64,000 nucleotides of DNA, from the NCBI GenBank assembly GCA_024704175.1, contig CP085629.1, positions 3,534,001 through 3,598,000 of the forward strand, in the 5' to 3' direction. The stretch is from Paenibacillus sp. P25. GTDB lineage: Bacteria > Bacillota > Bacilli > Paenibacillales > NBRC-103111. The notes beneath the pieces were generated by a model. The model ran no database searches, was not told the origin of the DNA, and saw nothing but the letters and a program-made list of their open reading frames with translations. Below are positions 1 to 15,428 of this stretch, in pieces. The number at the start of each line of letters is the position of its first letter. Within the stretch, counting starts at the first letter, position 1. A program made the translations under genes and the position numbers.

Positions 1-881
1 GAGTACGACTCGCTGAACCGTTCGGTGATGGTTCTCCAGTAATCGTGGCGGGTCTGCGGGGAAAGCTCCCCGTTAAAATACAGGTAAGGAACGAAATCCA
101 GAAGGTCGTATCCCCTTCGTTCCCGGAAGAAATCCGGGAAGGATCCGCTCCAGGGAATCCAGCCGCGGCCCTCGGTAAACCGGCAGTGACGGTCGTGGAC
201 GCTCGACTCGTCGGAGAACACGCCGCGGACGATCCGCCCGAAGTGCTCGCCCACCTCCCGCTTGTAGGCTTCGTAGGTAATGTCGATAAACGCCCGCACC
301 GTCTCCGGGTTCAGATGATCCGGCGGCGCTTCGTTATTGAACCAGGCGCTCCGTTCGGACACCTCCACACGGAAGACGAGCAGCACTTCATCCGCTTTCA
401 GCGGGACCGGACCTGCGTGTATGGGCAGTCTCTCGCATCGGAACAACTCCCTGTCCCGGATGACTGCCTTGAACAGGGCCTCGCAAGCCCCCGGAGTGGG
501 GACGCCGTCCGGCGGGAGTACCTCCAGCGTCAGGCCTTTCGCGCGAAAAGCGTCCCCGCCCCGGGCCTGCACTAGCCCGCCGGCGAAGCCGGACGGCCAG
601 CGGTCCTCGTCATACAGCCAGGCCTGCAGGCCGTGCGCTTCGGCGGCTTCCACCGCCGACCGGACAAGGCGCATCCACTCCGGACCCATATATTCCGTCT
701 CCAGCCCGTCGCGGGAATGGATGAAGAAGCCGCCCATGCCCTGCTCCTTCATCTCCCGGATCTGCCGGACCAGCTCTTCCTCCTGCAGCCGGTCGTTCCA
801 CGCCCAGAACGGCGGCGATCTGTATTCCGCGGGCGGATCGTCGAACTTGGCGCGCACGCGCAGTAAACCGAGGGCTTCCAA
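1..881 (-). CDS. GH106-like alpha-L-rhamnosidase-type glycosidase, 3' end outside window
   Basis: The frame stays open from a TTG start at 881 to the window edge, about 293 residues, with no frameshift noticed. The start is chosen for its GGAGGAGAA ribosome site a few bases upstream; no ATG fits. The N-terminus carries PFWAWN, then an EEELVRQIREMKEQGMGGFF stretch and HSRDGLETEY, followed by WLYDEDRWPSG, typical of the large TIM-barrel proteins annotated as GH106-like or rhamnosidase-like. No signal peptide is seen, so it is probably intracellular. It lies 19 bases behind the GH42 gene and is likely the last visible gene of the same operon. The family is inferred from the N-terminal pattern only; the catalytic part is outside the window. 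Confidence 0.6.
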   Translation of the reverse strand, partial: MEALGLLRVRAKFDDPPAEYRSPPFWAWNDRLQEEELVRQIREMKEQGMGGFFIHSRDGLETEYMGPEWMRLVRSAVEAAEAHGLQAWLYDEDRWPSGFAGGLVQARGGDAFRAKGLTLEVLPPDGVPTPGACEALFKAVIRDRELFRCERLPIHAGPVPLKADEVLLVFRVEVSERSAWFNNEAPPDHLNPETVRAFIDITYEAYKREVGEHFGRIVRGVFSDESSVHDRHCRFTEGRGWIPWSGSFPDFFRERRGYDLLDFVPYLYFNGELSPQTRHDYWRTITERFSESY

Positions 882-900
882 TGACCGTTCTCCTCCTTTC

Positions 901-2939
901 TTATGTCTGTAAAATCATTACGCCCCTCGCGGGCAGCTCCACCTCGCCGCTGACGGCCGAACCGCTCAGCAGGTCCTTCCATTCCCGCTCCCCAAGATGA
1001 ATTCGGCGGGAATCCTCACTATGGTTCAGAACAAACGTATACGGCTGGCCATCCTTCTCCCGATGCGTGATCTCGACCTCCGGCGGCGCCTCGAAAAAAG
1101 GGCTAATCTTCTTGCCTTCGCACAAATGCTTCATCCACTGCCGCAGAAAATCCCGGCTCAGGTCGGTGGCGGCATACCAGGCTTCGCCCTGACCGAAGCG
1201 ATGGCGCGTGAGTGCAGGCATGCCGCTGTATAAACCGGTCGCCGAATTCCGTGACCGCTTCCGCTCCTTCCAGGTGGACCCGCTCGCAGGCCAGGCGGCA
1301 TTCGTAGGTGCCCTGGAGCGTTCCAAGCCCTTCCGTCATGACCAGCCGTCCGCTCTGCTCCGGATACAAGGCGTCGATCTCCTCCACCCAGATGCCCAGC
1401 GGCCTGCGCAGCTCGCCCGGGTATCCGCCCGGCGTAACCAGGTCGTGCTCGTTCACGATGCCGCTGAAGAAGGTCGTCACGAAGGTCCCGCCGTTCTCCA
1501 CATAACGCTCCAGCTTGTTGGCGCAGCCGGCCTTTACCATGTACAGCAAAGGCGCCACCACCAGATCGTATGTATTAAAATCCGAACCCACATGGATGAA
1601 ATCGACCTGCAGATGCTGGTCATAAAAGGCGTCGTAGTACTTTTGAATCTGCTCCAAGTACTTGAAATAGGCCGACGGCCCGCCGCCCAGCTCGACCGCC
1701 CACCAATTGTCCCAATCGAACAGGATGCCGATCCGGCTCTTGATCCGCGAATCCAGCAGCAGGCCATCCAGTCGCCTCAGTTCTCCGCCGAGCTCCGCGC
1801 ATTCCCGGAAGACGCGGGTATGCTCATGGCCGGCGTGATCGATGACGGCGCCGTGGAATTTCTCGTAGGCGCCGAGCGAGCGGCGCAGCTGGAAGAACAT
1901 CACCGACTCCGCCCCGCGGGCCACCGCCTGGTAGCTGCGCGCAGCCGCATAAGGCCGGGCGGCTTGACGGGATTCACGGGCTTCCAGTTGATCACGCCCG
2001 GCGTCTGCTCCATCAGGAGGAAGGGAGCGCCGTCCTTCAGACCCCGCATCAGATCGTACCGGAGCGCCATATAGCTTGGCGGCGTATGGTTCTCCGGGTA
2101 AATATCGAGCGCGACGATATCAAGGTGCGGCGCCCATTTGAAATAATCCAGCGGCTTGTAGGTGCCGTTCCCCTGGAAGTTGGTGGTGACGACCGCATCC
2201 GGGATCACTTCTTTAATCGCTCCGGCTTCGATGAGATAGCATTCCAGCCAGCTGTCGGAATTAAAGCGGAAGAAATCGAGCGTCATCCCTTGAAAAGCCG
2301 TCTGGTCGGCATTCCCGCCCGACATCCCTTCACTGAGCGCGCCGGGCAGCACGATTTCGTCCCAATCGTAGAACGTATGCCCCCAGAAGCGCGTGTACCA
2401 GGCCCGGTTCAGCTCCTGCAATGTGCCGTACCGCTGCTTCAGCCATTCCCGGAACGCCTGCTCGCAGTTCTCGCAGTAGCGGCGGATGCCGATCTCGTTG
2501 TTCACATGCCACAGAAGCAGCGCCGGGTGGTTCTTGTACCGTTCAGCCAGCTTTCCGGCCATCCGCCCGGCATACTTGCGGAAGGTCGGGCTGTTCGGGC
2601 ACGAATTGTGCCTGCGGCCGAACTTCCGTTTTCTCCCGTCGGAGGTGACGGTCAGAATGTCGGGGTACTTCTTCGCCATCCAGGCCGGATGCGCGGCCGT
2701 GCTAGTGCCCATGCACACGCGGATGCCGTTCTCATGCAGCTTGTTCATCACCTCGTCGAGCCAGTCGAACCGGTACGTGTTCTCATCCGGCTGGTTCAGA
2801 GCCCAGGAAAACACATTCAGCGTCGCAATATCGATGCCGGCCAGCCGAAACAGCCGCATGTCCTCAGCCCAAATCTCCTTCGGAAACTGCTCCGGGTTGT
2901 AATCGCCGCCGAACATGATTTTCGGAAACCTGCAGCTGA

Positions 2940-2943
<4 letters not shown>
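901..2943 (-). CDS. GH42 beta-galactosidase (frameshifted in this sequence)
   Basis: It hydrolyses terminal beta-galactosides and has no export signal. The ATG at 2943 follows CAGGAGGTGA and overlaps the stop of the upstream GH2 gene (ATGA), indicating translational coupling. FGGDYNPEQF lies at the N-terminus; the acid/base Glu is about residue 150 in HVNNEIG and the nucleophile about 312 in LMEQTPG. Cysteines near 115, 157 and 160 match most of the family's zinc cluster. A trimerisation-type domain follows and the protein ends in a small beta domain finishing in ILQT. The frame changes near 1950 and near 1220; joined, the product is about 680 residues, normal for GH42. Confidence 0.9.
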
Positions 2944-8220
<5,277 letters not shown>

Positions 8221-8237
<17 letters not shown>

Positions 8238-11200
8238 GCTTCGCCGCTCCCCTTTCGCTTAGTATGGAAATCAGAAACCGGTCCAGCGTCGGATTGTAGC
8301 CCACTCGGCCGGACAGCGGCAGGCAGACGAGGACAAATTGCCCGCTTCCGAACGGCGACTTACCGACAATCGGCGGCTTTTTCCTTGCCGCCGGCGCCGG
8401 GTTCATTCTGCGGGCGGTAGGCGAACACCATCGGCTCGATCCCGTCCCCCAGCAGGTGGCAGTTCGAGATGCCGTCGATCCGGTCGTTCGTAAGGTGATA
8501 GAAGTAGGAGAAATCATCCTCTTTCACCCAGGAAAGACGCGGGTCTTCGGATTGCAGCGCGAGAAAATAAAGCTCCCGCAGCTTGGCGGTCCTTACCGGC
8601 GTTCCGCCGATGTCCCAAGCCTCACTGTCCGGGCCGTTCAGGATCAGCAGGGCGGTGGCTCCCTCCCGCACCTTCTCGAGAAGAGAATCCCGGTGCCGTT
8701 CGAACGCTTCCCGGGAAGCCGCAACAAGAGGCCCGCTTCCCGTAGAAGCGGCGTCGTAAGGCTCGCCCGGAAGCCCCAGCAGCGAGCAGAGCAGCTCCGC
8801 TTCCGTATCGAGCCAGGCGACCGGTCGCGGCTCTACCCGGCTCGCTTTTGCGAACGCCTCGAATGTAAACCGCTCCGAATTCAGCAGCCTTCCCGTTGTC
8901 GTCAAGAAGACAAGCATCCATGTGCAGGCTCCGGCGGTCTTCTACCGGCGGCACCGTAAAGCGGATCGTTCCGGCATAGCGGGCGGATGCCCTCGGAGGG
9001 CTGGCGGCGAGCTCGTAGCTCCCGTAATCGCGGGTATCGTCACGGAGCGTGGCGACGATGCGGCACGGTCTGTATTCCTCGGCCGTATCGTTCAGGAGCC
9101 AGGCTTCAATTTCCAGCGTCTCCCCGCATAAGCCTTCCACCTGTCGCATCGGAGGTTCACGCGAATCGGCTCCAGGCAGGCTTTGTACGTGAAGTACGCC
9201 GGCTTCGGAATCCGGTCGACCCCGACCAGCGCCTTCATCCAGCCGGCCGGCCATGCGTCGATCAAGAGATGGACCGCGGTGGATACGACGAGGTCCGCCC
9301 GCCGGCGCCAGGCGTCCGTCATCAGCTTCGTCGCCAGACATTGATGCTTCTGGCTCGCCTGAATCCACCCGCGCAGCGTCCGCTGTTCGGCATACCAATC
9401 CCCGTGCAGACTGTAGGTCTGCGCGCCGTGGATCCGGTTCGGCGACCACTCCTCTTCACCGCCGGAAGGTCGCCATTCCTTCGGATACCGGCTCCTCATC
9501 AGCTGCTCGTTGTCCAGCCCTTCCGTGCCGTACTCGCCGCAACCTGTTTTCCAGCCCGCCCGAATGGCCGGGAGATAGCCTTTATACATTTTGCCCACCG
9601 GGATCGTATTGTTCGTATACCACATGTTATAGCAATGAAAATCGGGCAGCCCCTCGCGTGTCGGAGGATTGTAGTCCCCGTCCGCATTCTTGACTACGCG
9701 ATCCGGATTTTCCACGTAAATCGCCTGTCTGGCGGCGACGAAGAAAGCCTCCAGTTCGTTCCGATGCAAATGGCGATGGCCTTTGCGCCGTTTCTCGGTC
9801 CGTGAAGGCTCGTTAATCAGCGATACCATCACCGAGGACGGATGGTCGCGGATCAGCCTCTCCATCTCCGCCGCCTGTCTTACGCCTTCGACGAATTGAT
9901 TGCGGCGGATAAAGCCGAAGGTCGGCAGATCGCATTGATGCATCATCCCGAGCCGGTCGAAATAATCGTAGATCTCTTCCTGCACCGGCCGCTGTGTAAT
10001 ACGGTAAAAGTTCAAATGTGCAAGCTTCGCGATGAGAATATCGTCGATGAGCTGATCGTAATCGCCCTTCATGACGCACTGCTGCAGATGCCCCATCTCA
10101 TTGGCGCCTCTCAGCAGAACCGGGCGGTTGTTGAGATACAAGGTTCCTTTCGGGTTACCCTGTTCGTCCATATGAAATTTGCGCATCCCGAAGCTGCGGT
10201 CCCGGCTGTCCGAACGCTCGGCCCCGGTGATTAAGCCGACCCGGGCCGTATACAGATAAGGGCTCTCCGGCTCCCACAGCCGGAAGGCCGGAAGCTCCAC
10301 CTTGTAGCGGTAATAATTGACGCCCGGCCCGGCATAAGCGACCTGAAACGTAAGAGGGCCGATCCCCGGTCCGGTGAAATTTCTCGGCAGAATCTCCAGT
10401 TCCACTTCAAAATGCTCCATGAGCCGGCTTGTCGTATTGACCGCGTCGATCCATACCTCTACACAGCCTTCATCGATGTTCGGCCGGACGAAGACGTCCT
10501 GGATAAAAAGCGGCGCCCGCTGCTCGAGATAGACCGCGTTGTAAATCCCCGCGCCCGGCGGGCAGTGGTTCCACCCGCTGTACGGATCGTCCCAGCCCGG
10601 GCCGGTCGCCCCGTACATTTTATCGCCGTCAAGCCGGGTTCCCCGACGCCCATCATCGGGTAATCGTTGCTCACCTCAACGACCAGCGTATTATGCTCCT
10701 GCAGCACATCCGTGACATCGAACTCGAAAGGGGCGAAGAACCCTTCATGGTCGCCGAGGCATTTGCGATTGAGGTAGACCGTCGCTTTATAATCGACGCC
10801 TTTGAATACCAGATATACCCGCTTTCCTTCGGCGGCGTCCTTATATTCGAATTCACTGCGGTAAAATCCCGTCCATCGGCCGGCTTCACCGGTCGGTCCG
10901 CGGAAATCGGGAACGCTCACCGTCTCCCAGTGCCCGGCCCCTTCCAGCACCCGGGTAAAATCGGCGTCCTCCGGCGTCTGGTAACGAAACCCGAAATGCC
11001 TGCACTCCTGCCTCTCCCGGCACAGGGAGGGGGCGGGAGTCCAATCGCTCATAAAAGGCCGGTACTTCTCGCGAAGCCCTTTCAGTTCCTGATGGAAGTC
11101 CGCAAGCTGCGCCTCGTATGAAGGTTCGGCCGCAGGCTTCGCCTTTTCCGGGCCCGGCGCAAAATACTGCTTCTCATAAGCCGCCGGAGGAATTTCCCGC

Positions 11201-11274
11201 ACTTCGTCTTTATTTCCGGGATGCTCGCGAAAAGCGATTTCCGCGAACGGATCGTGATGCCTCGCTTGCTCCAA
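8221..11274 (-). CDS. GH2 family glycosidase (beta-galactosidase/glucuronidase-like, frameshifted)
   Basis: About 1000 residues when joined. The start is the TTG at 11274, preceded by GGAGGAGAG; the reading upstream of it makes no sense as protein. A jelly-roll domain (GRWTGFYRSEFEYKD, then WNHCPPGAGIYNAVYLEQ) leads to an Ig-like domain and a TIM barrel with RGANEMGHLQQC, the acid/base in SLINEPS (about residue 486) and the nucleophile in CGEYGTEGLD (about 580). A C-terminal extension of about 300 residues contains an amidotransferase-like stretch (LVFLTTTGRLLNSERF). Frames change near 10640, 9130, 8930, 8380 and possibly 8250. It is the first gene of the left-hand glycosidase operon. The substrate cannot be read from sequence; GH2 covers several beta-linked sugars. 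Confidence 0.85.
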
Positions 11275-11633
11275 ACGGCTCTCCTCCTCTGCCCAGGATA
11301 AACGGTCGCTTCCCCTTGCTCTGCAAGGGCCAGCGCGTTTATCGTCCAATACCAATCCTGTTGAGTTTGCCTCAGAAAGTGGTTAAGTGGGGCAATAGAA
11401 GTTAACGAGGGGTGGGGCATCCGCTTCCGGTCGCTGTTGTCTGCAGGAAATTTTGATTAGAAGCCGCTTTACAGCGGGTATTTCCCGCACACAAAGGCGA
11501 ACGCTGGCGCTCCTGCAGTGGATGCCCTTCACACGTATTATCTCATTCCTTCTCGAAAACCACTTTCTTGGGCAGTCTTCTGGTTCTATTGCTGCATCCC
11601 TGATAAGGCCGGCACCCGCCTTATGGGGCCCGC
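11275..11633 (-). other. gene-free upstream region of the left glycosidase operon
   Basis: This stretch separates the GH2 start from the end of the next gene. It holds the palindromic repeat at 11408-11532, a small hairpin of ATAAGGC with GCCTTAT at 11603-11624 that could help end transcription from the right, and the leader of the GH2 operon. I could not point to a convincing -35/-10 pair. The CCTATA boxes found at the other cluster promoters are not present here. Confidence 0.5.
11408..11532. repeat. imperfect palindromic intergenic repeat, copy 1
   Basis: The arms begin GGGGCATCCGCTTC on the left and AGGGCATCCACTGCAGG on the right strand complement, and run inward to TGTCTGCAGGAAAT against TGTGTGCGGGAAAT, with an AT-rich centre. 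A second copy lies at 58558-58683 with the same order of blocks, including CGGTCGCTGTTGTCTGCAG and ACAAAGGCGAACGCT. No open frame spans it. It behaves like a small non-coding dispersed repeat of the REP/MITE kind. Confidence 0.8.
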
Positions 11634-13300
11634 TTATGGGATCGAAGCGATTTCAAAATCGAGCGTATACCCGTCCCGGTCCTTCGGGTACATGCGGACC
11701 TCCGTCCTGCCGAACCGCTGTGTCCAGCAGCCTTCTTTCCCCAGGAACGGCTCCACGGCTTCCCTTACACGGTCTTCGAGAAAATCATTCGTGACGATCC
11801 ACCGGCCGAAGCCCGCTTTCCCGCTGTGCTTCAGCCGTTCCGGCGCGTCCTCCGGAAGCGACCATTCGGCTACGACGACGACGCCCCCTCCTCCGCCCGG
11901 CGGATGAGAGCCGCCAGCGTTTCGGCGGACAGCGCCGAGCCGCAGACCAGCGCCAGCCGCGGCCGCCCCAGCGTCTCCGCGCGGACCCGGTGGTCGAACG
12001 CGAGGACATTACGCACCGGATAAAACAACGGGTGAACCGGCTCCCGGTCGCCTCCCGTGTATCCCTGCTCCAGCGGAAAGCGTTCCGGCGGCACCTCTTT
12101 CTTCAGCGTATGCCTCGGAAAGCGGTATCCCGGGATATGCATACAGCTTCCGTGAGCAGGTATGGCCCCCCGGCTGAGCAGATGCCAGACGGCGAACAAG
12201 CTTTGCGTGTCCTTCAGCTCCGACTCGGGCAGCGTGCGGTCGCCGAACAACCTTCGATTCTGTCCGTAATTACTGTCGTCCGAATGGATGACGGCGATAT
12301 CCGGTTCCGCCATCGCATGGTACCAGGTGAGTGGATGCTCCCGGACAAACCCGCGGACGAAAGACTCCCAGACTTCGCCGAATTCGGTTCGAAAGAAACC
12401 GCTTCCGGTATGCTTCAGCAGAACATCGATATTTTCCACGAACAGATGGGTCGGTCCCATCAGATAGCCCAATTTCAAAGCGGAATCGAATTCCTGCGGG
12501 GAATGCCCGGGAAAGCCGGGAAGCCGGGTAAACCAGGCCCCCGTATCGGGTCCCCACAGATCGGCGCAGATCCAGAGCGCCTTTCCGTACTGTTTCGCCG
12601 CTCCCAGAGCGGTGGCCAGCTGCAGGGATTGGAACGATTCCTTCATAATCTTGGGGCACAAGTCCATCCCCGCCCGGGCAAGCGTATGAAACATCGTCGG
12701 AAACACCTGCTCCGATATCAGCGGCATGGAAGGCCGGGACGCTAGTCCGGCGCGCTCCATCAGACTCTCCACGTGCCGGACCTGAGATGCGGCCGACCGC
12801 TCCACCCGGTCGCGCGCCGCTCCCAGGCTCAGCCCGTCGGTATCCGCCCAATGCGGGAACCAGCCGTCCTTCCGGTACTGCCCGGCGTTGATCTGCAGAT
12901 GCTCCGGCTCGTCATACAGCGACCCGATGCATCGGCCCGACTGTGCCGCCTGCAAGACTGCCTCGTCCGGCACGTCATACCGGTTCGTGCCATCCGTCCA
13001 CGGCCCGTTGATGTTGCCGTACTCGTTGCCGAGGCAGAGATCCATTCCCGCCTCCGCGATGTCTTGAAGCAGCGCCGCATACCCTTCCAGTCCGGGGGCG
13101 ACGTGATGCACGTAAAAGTCGGCCCCCAGCCCTTGCAGTGCGTTCAGGAATGCGTCCGGCTCCGGCTTCGGGTCCTGGGAAGGGAGGATGCTGCCCGTGC
13201 CGGTCCGCATGATGCGCTCGGAGGCCTCCCCTGCCCACGGATCCTGCCAGGCGACGACGGGCCCCTGGATGCCCAGCTTCGGCCGGTGCGCCCGCATCAT
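11634..13300 (-). CDS. unassigned glycosidase-operon protein, about 555 residues
   Basis: The family was not recognised. The ATG at 13300 overlaps the upstream stop (ATGA). One frame change near 11880 is needed to reach the natural end DFEIASIP at 11634. The protein has repeated acidic, aromatic blocks (VVAWQDPWAGEASERIM, LCLGNEYGNINGPWTDGTN, SLYDEPEHLQINAG, ALWICADLWGPDTGAWF) spaced like strands of a TIM barrel, followed by a C-terminal stretch with AEWSLP and RTEVRMYPKD that could be a Rossmann or amidotransferase-like domain. There is no signal peptide. It is coupled to the isomerase-like gene and the Gfo/Idh gene, so a role in the same sugar pathway is likely. A barrel glycosidase is my best guess, not a demonstrated call. 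Confidence 0.55.
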
Positions 13301-14164
13301 GAGGCATCCTTCCCGCCATGGATCCGTCCGGCGTTCGCAAAGGCCTGCCGGATCAGCTTAAGGCAATCCGCCACTTCCTCCGGCTTCGCATGCTCGAGAA
13401 TGAGCGGCACCTCCGGAAGCCGGCTCGCCAGCGCGCCGCATAGACGTTCCAGTCCGCCTGCCCCGCTCCCGCCCGGGGGTCGTAAAGCCTTCCTCCCCAT
13501 AAAGGGCGTCCTTGGCATGGGCTATCGGACTGTACGGCGCGATGCGGTCGAACATGCTTCCCATCGCTTCTTCCTGCCGCGGCAAATCGCTCTCGGTCAA
13601 ATAATTGAACGGGTCCATCACGATCCCGAGCCCCTCCGTTCCGAGCCGATCCATCAGGGCGGCCGCTTGATCCGCCGTCCGCAGCACATTGAGCGCGAAC
13701 CCTTCAATCAGCAGCACGGCCCCGTTCTTCACGGCCCGGTTCCTGAGCCGGTCTACGATCCCAAGAAGCTGCTCCCAGACTTCCGGAGTATGATTGCCTT
13801 CGTAATCGAGCCAGGCGTTCGTCGGATGGAGGCTCCCCGTTTCCGTCGCGATATATTTTGTGCCGTAAACCGTGCAGAGGTCGATCATCCGCTCGAGCTG
13901 CTTCAGTTTGTCCTCTCTTTTGGAGAGTACGGGGTTCAGCAGGTTCGTATAACCGGAAAGACCTACGACGTCAATCCCCCTCTTCGCGAAGACCTCGCGG
14001 ATCTTGCCGGCGCGGACCGGGGATAAAGGCTCGTCGTCCATCAGCTGCAGCTTTTGCCTCGGGTCGAGCTGCACGGAAATCAGCCCGTGTTCCAGGGCCG
14101 CTTCGGCCATGGCCTCCGCCGTCCAGCCCATATAGACATAGCTCATAAAGCCAAGCTTATTCAT
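13297..14164 (-). CDS. sugar phosphate isomerase/epimerase-like TIM barrel protein
   Basis: An AP-endonuclease-2/xylose-isomerase-like barrel of about 288 residues. It begins MNKLGFMSYVYMGWTAEAM. Typical acidic metal-ligand positions follow: ATETGSLHP, VLLIEGFALN, GIVMDPFNYL, HAKDALYGEEG and, after a frame change near 13480, PLILEHAKPEE. The start lies inside the end of the Gfo/Idh gene (8-base overlap) and the stop overlaps the next start. Such proteins interconvert ketoses or inositols or open keto-sugars, often next to Gfo/Idh dehydrogenases. The substrate is not predictable here; a product of the glycosidases (a deoxy- or keto-sugar) is inferred. Confidence 0.8.
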
Positions 14165-15257
14165 GAGAAAGCACGCTCCCTTTCAGCACGTCCGTCCGCT
14201 CCACCACGCGGCCTTCCTGGCTGGACAGAACCATGGCCGTCGTCAGAGCCACGGTCTGCAGATTATCGTCCGGCGTGACCGGCGGACGGCCGCCTTCCTC
14301 CAGCGCGGTGATGAAGGCAAGCATCGAGCCCGCGAAGGCGTCCGGGAACCAGGTTCCCTTCAGCTTGATCTCGTGCACGACGTTCTTGTGCCGGTTCAGC
14401 GCCATATACAGCGTGTCCTGCGTGCACCACAGACTTCCTTCCGTTCCGTCCACCCACCAGGTATGGCTGTGGGAACGGCCCGCCTTCACGATATTGTTGA
14501 AATGAAGGGAAGCCATGAACGGATTCCGTCCGCCCTTCGGGCCGAATTCGACGTTCGCCGAATAAATGAGCGGATCCACCGCATTCTGCTGCCTCAGCTG
14601 CGCCGTCGTGCAGTGCACCCGCGACCATTCTTCCGGATACGGGTTAAAATAGCGGCACAGGTCCGCATAATGAACGCCGTGATCGACGATATTGAAATTC
14701 TTCATCTTCGTCCACCACCAGCCGGCCTGGTCCTGGAAGGACCGCAGGTTGTGGTGGATGCTGTACACTTCACCGATCAGCTCCTGCTCCAGCACCGTCT
14801 TCAGCGCCTTGTGCGCCGGGGCCCAGCGGGCCTGCTGGTTCACGCCGAGCGTAATGCCGAGGCGGTCGGCCTCGCGGGCCAGGAGCTCCGCATGCTGCAG
14901 CTCCAGCGCCAGCGGCTTCTGGCACAGCACCGGCCGCGGCGCCCGGCCGATCCGCCGCAGCACCTCCAGCCGGGGCTCCGGGTGGATCGCCAAATCGATG
15001 ACGGCTACCTCCTCCCTCTCCAGCAGTTCATCCACGCTTGTTGTCCAGAAGGGGATATCGAATTTCTCCGCCGTGGCCCGCGCCGCTTCTTCGCTTACGT
15101 CGCAGCAGGCCGCGATCTTAAGGCCGTATTTGCGGTAAGCGGGCAGATGCGCGGTATTGGCGATGCTGCCGCAGCCGATCAGGCCGATTCCATATTGATT
15201 CAAGTCCGGGATGTGCTGCTTACGCGGCAAATAATCCTCCGGTCTGATAAATTCCAT
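14157..15257 (-). CDS. Gfo/Idh/MocA family NAD(P)-dependent oxidoreductase
   Basis: An intact 366-residue gene. The Rossmann motif GLIGCGSIANTAHLPAY is near residue 24, and the family's conserved Lys-Pro is in CQKPLALELQ. The C-terminal half carries WWWTKMKNFNIVDHGVHYAD with the expected Asp/His pair. The ATG at 15257 is the first codon of the transcript starting from the promoter at 15281-15286. Family members oxidise or reduce sugars, inositols or sugar acids, and some act as NAD-dependent glycosidases. It heads a three-gene unit with an isomerase-like barrel and an unassigned protein. No frameshift is present. Confidence 0.9.
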   Translation of the reverse strand: MEFIRPEDYLPRKQHIPDLNQYGIGLIGCGSIANTAHLPAYRKYGLKIAACCDVSEEAARATAEKFDIPFWTTSVDELLEREEVAVIDLAIHPEPRLEVLRRIGRAPRPVLCQKPLALELQHAELLAREADRLGITLGVNQQARWAPAHKALKTVLEQELIGEVYSIHHNLRSFQDQAGWWWTKMKNFNIVDHGVHYADLCRYFNPYPEEWSRVHCTTAQLRQQNAVDPLIYSANVEFGPKGGRNPFMASLHFNNIVKAGRSHSHTWWVDGTEGSLWCTQDTLYMALNRHKNVVHEIKLKGTWFPDAFAGSMLAFITALEEGGRPPVTPDDNLQTVALTTAMVLSSQEGRVVERTDVLKGSVLSHE

Positions 15258-15280
15258 TATCGGATCACCTCTTGCCTACT

Positions 15281-15334
15281 ACATTACACCAGCCCGCAAA
15301 AACATCTATAGGCGTTTTGCGCCTTCTTTAGGGG
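15281..15334 (-). promoter_or_regulatory. promoter with CCTATA box upstream of the Gfo/Idh gene
   Basis: On the minus strand CCTATAGAT (15304-15312) is followed after exactly 17 bases by TAATGT (15281-15286), a fair -10 element. A second box, CCCCTAAA, lies at 15327-15334, 20 bases further upstream. The same layout, with 22-base box spacing, occurs at 23835-23890 and 40222-40277. I infer an AraC-type activator site overlapping the -35 position, which itself is poor. Confidence 0.55.
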
Positions 15335-15382
15335 AGGATTCCGCCACGTTCAATTCCGCGGCATGCATCGCCTGAAAACGGC

Positions 15383-15418
15383 ACAAACAAAGCCACCGCG
15401 TAGGGGTGGCCTGTTTGT
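15383..15418 (-). terminator. bidirectional hairpin terminator after the GH95 gene
   Basis: Arms ACAAAC..GCCACC and GGTGGC..GTTTGT surround a short GCGTAGG loop. On the minus strand the right arm reads into TTTGTTTG. It lies between the GH95 stop at 15429 and the CCTATA promoter, so it isolates the transporter operon from the Gfo/Idh unit. Confidence 0.7.
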
Positions 15419-15428
15419 CCTCTGCTGA

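Noticed and set aside
45..912. Long plus-strand frames at the left edge (176 and 191 codons)
   Set aside because: They are antisense shadows of the GH106-like gene; the minus strand reads family motifs continuously and has a good ribosome site.
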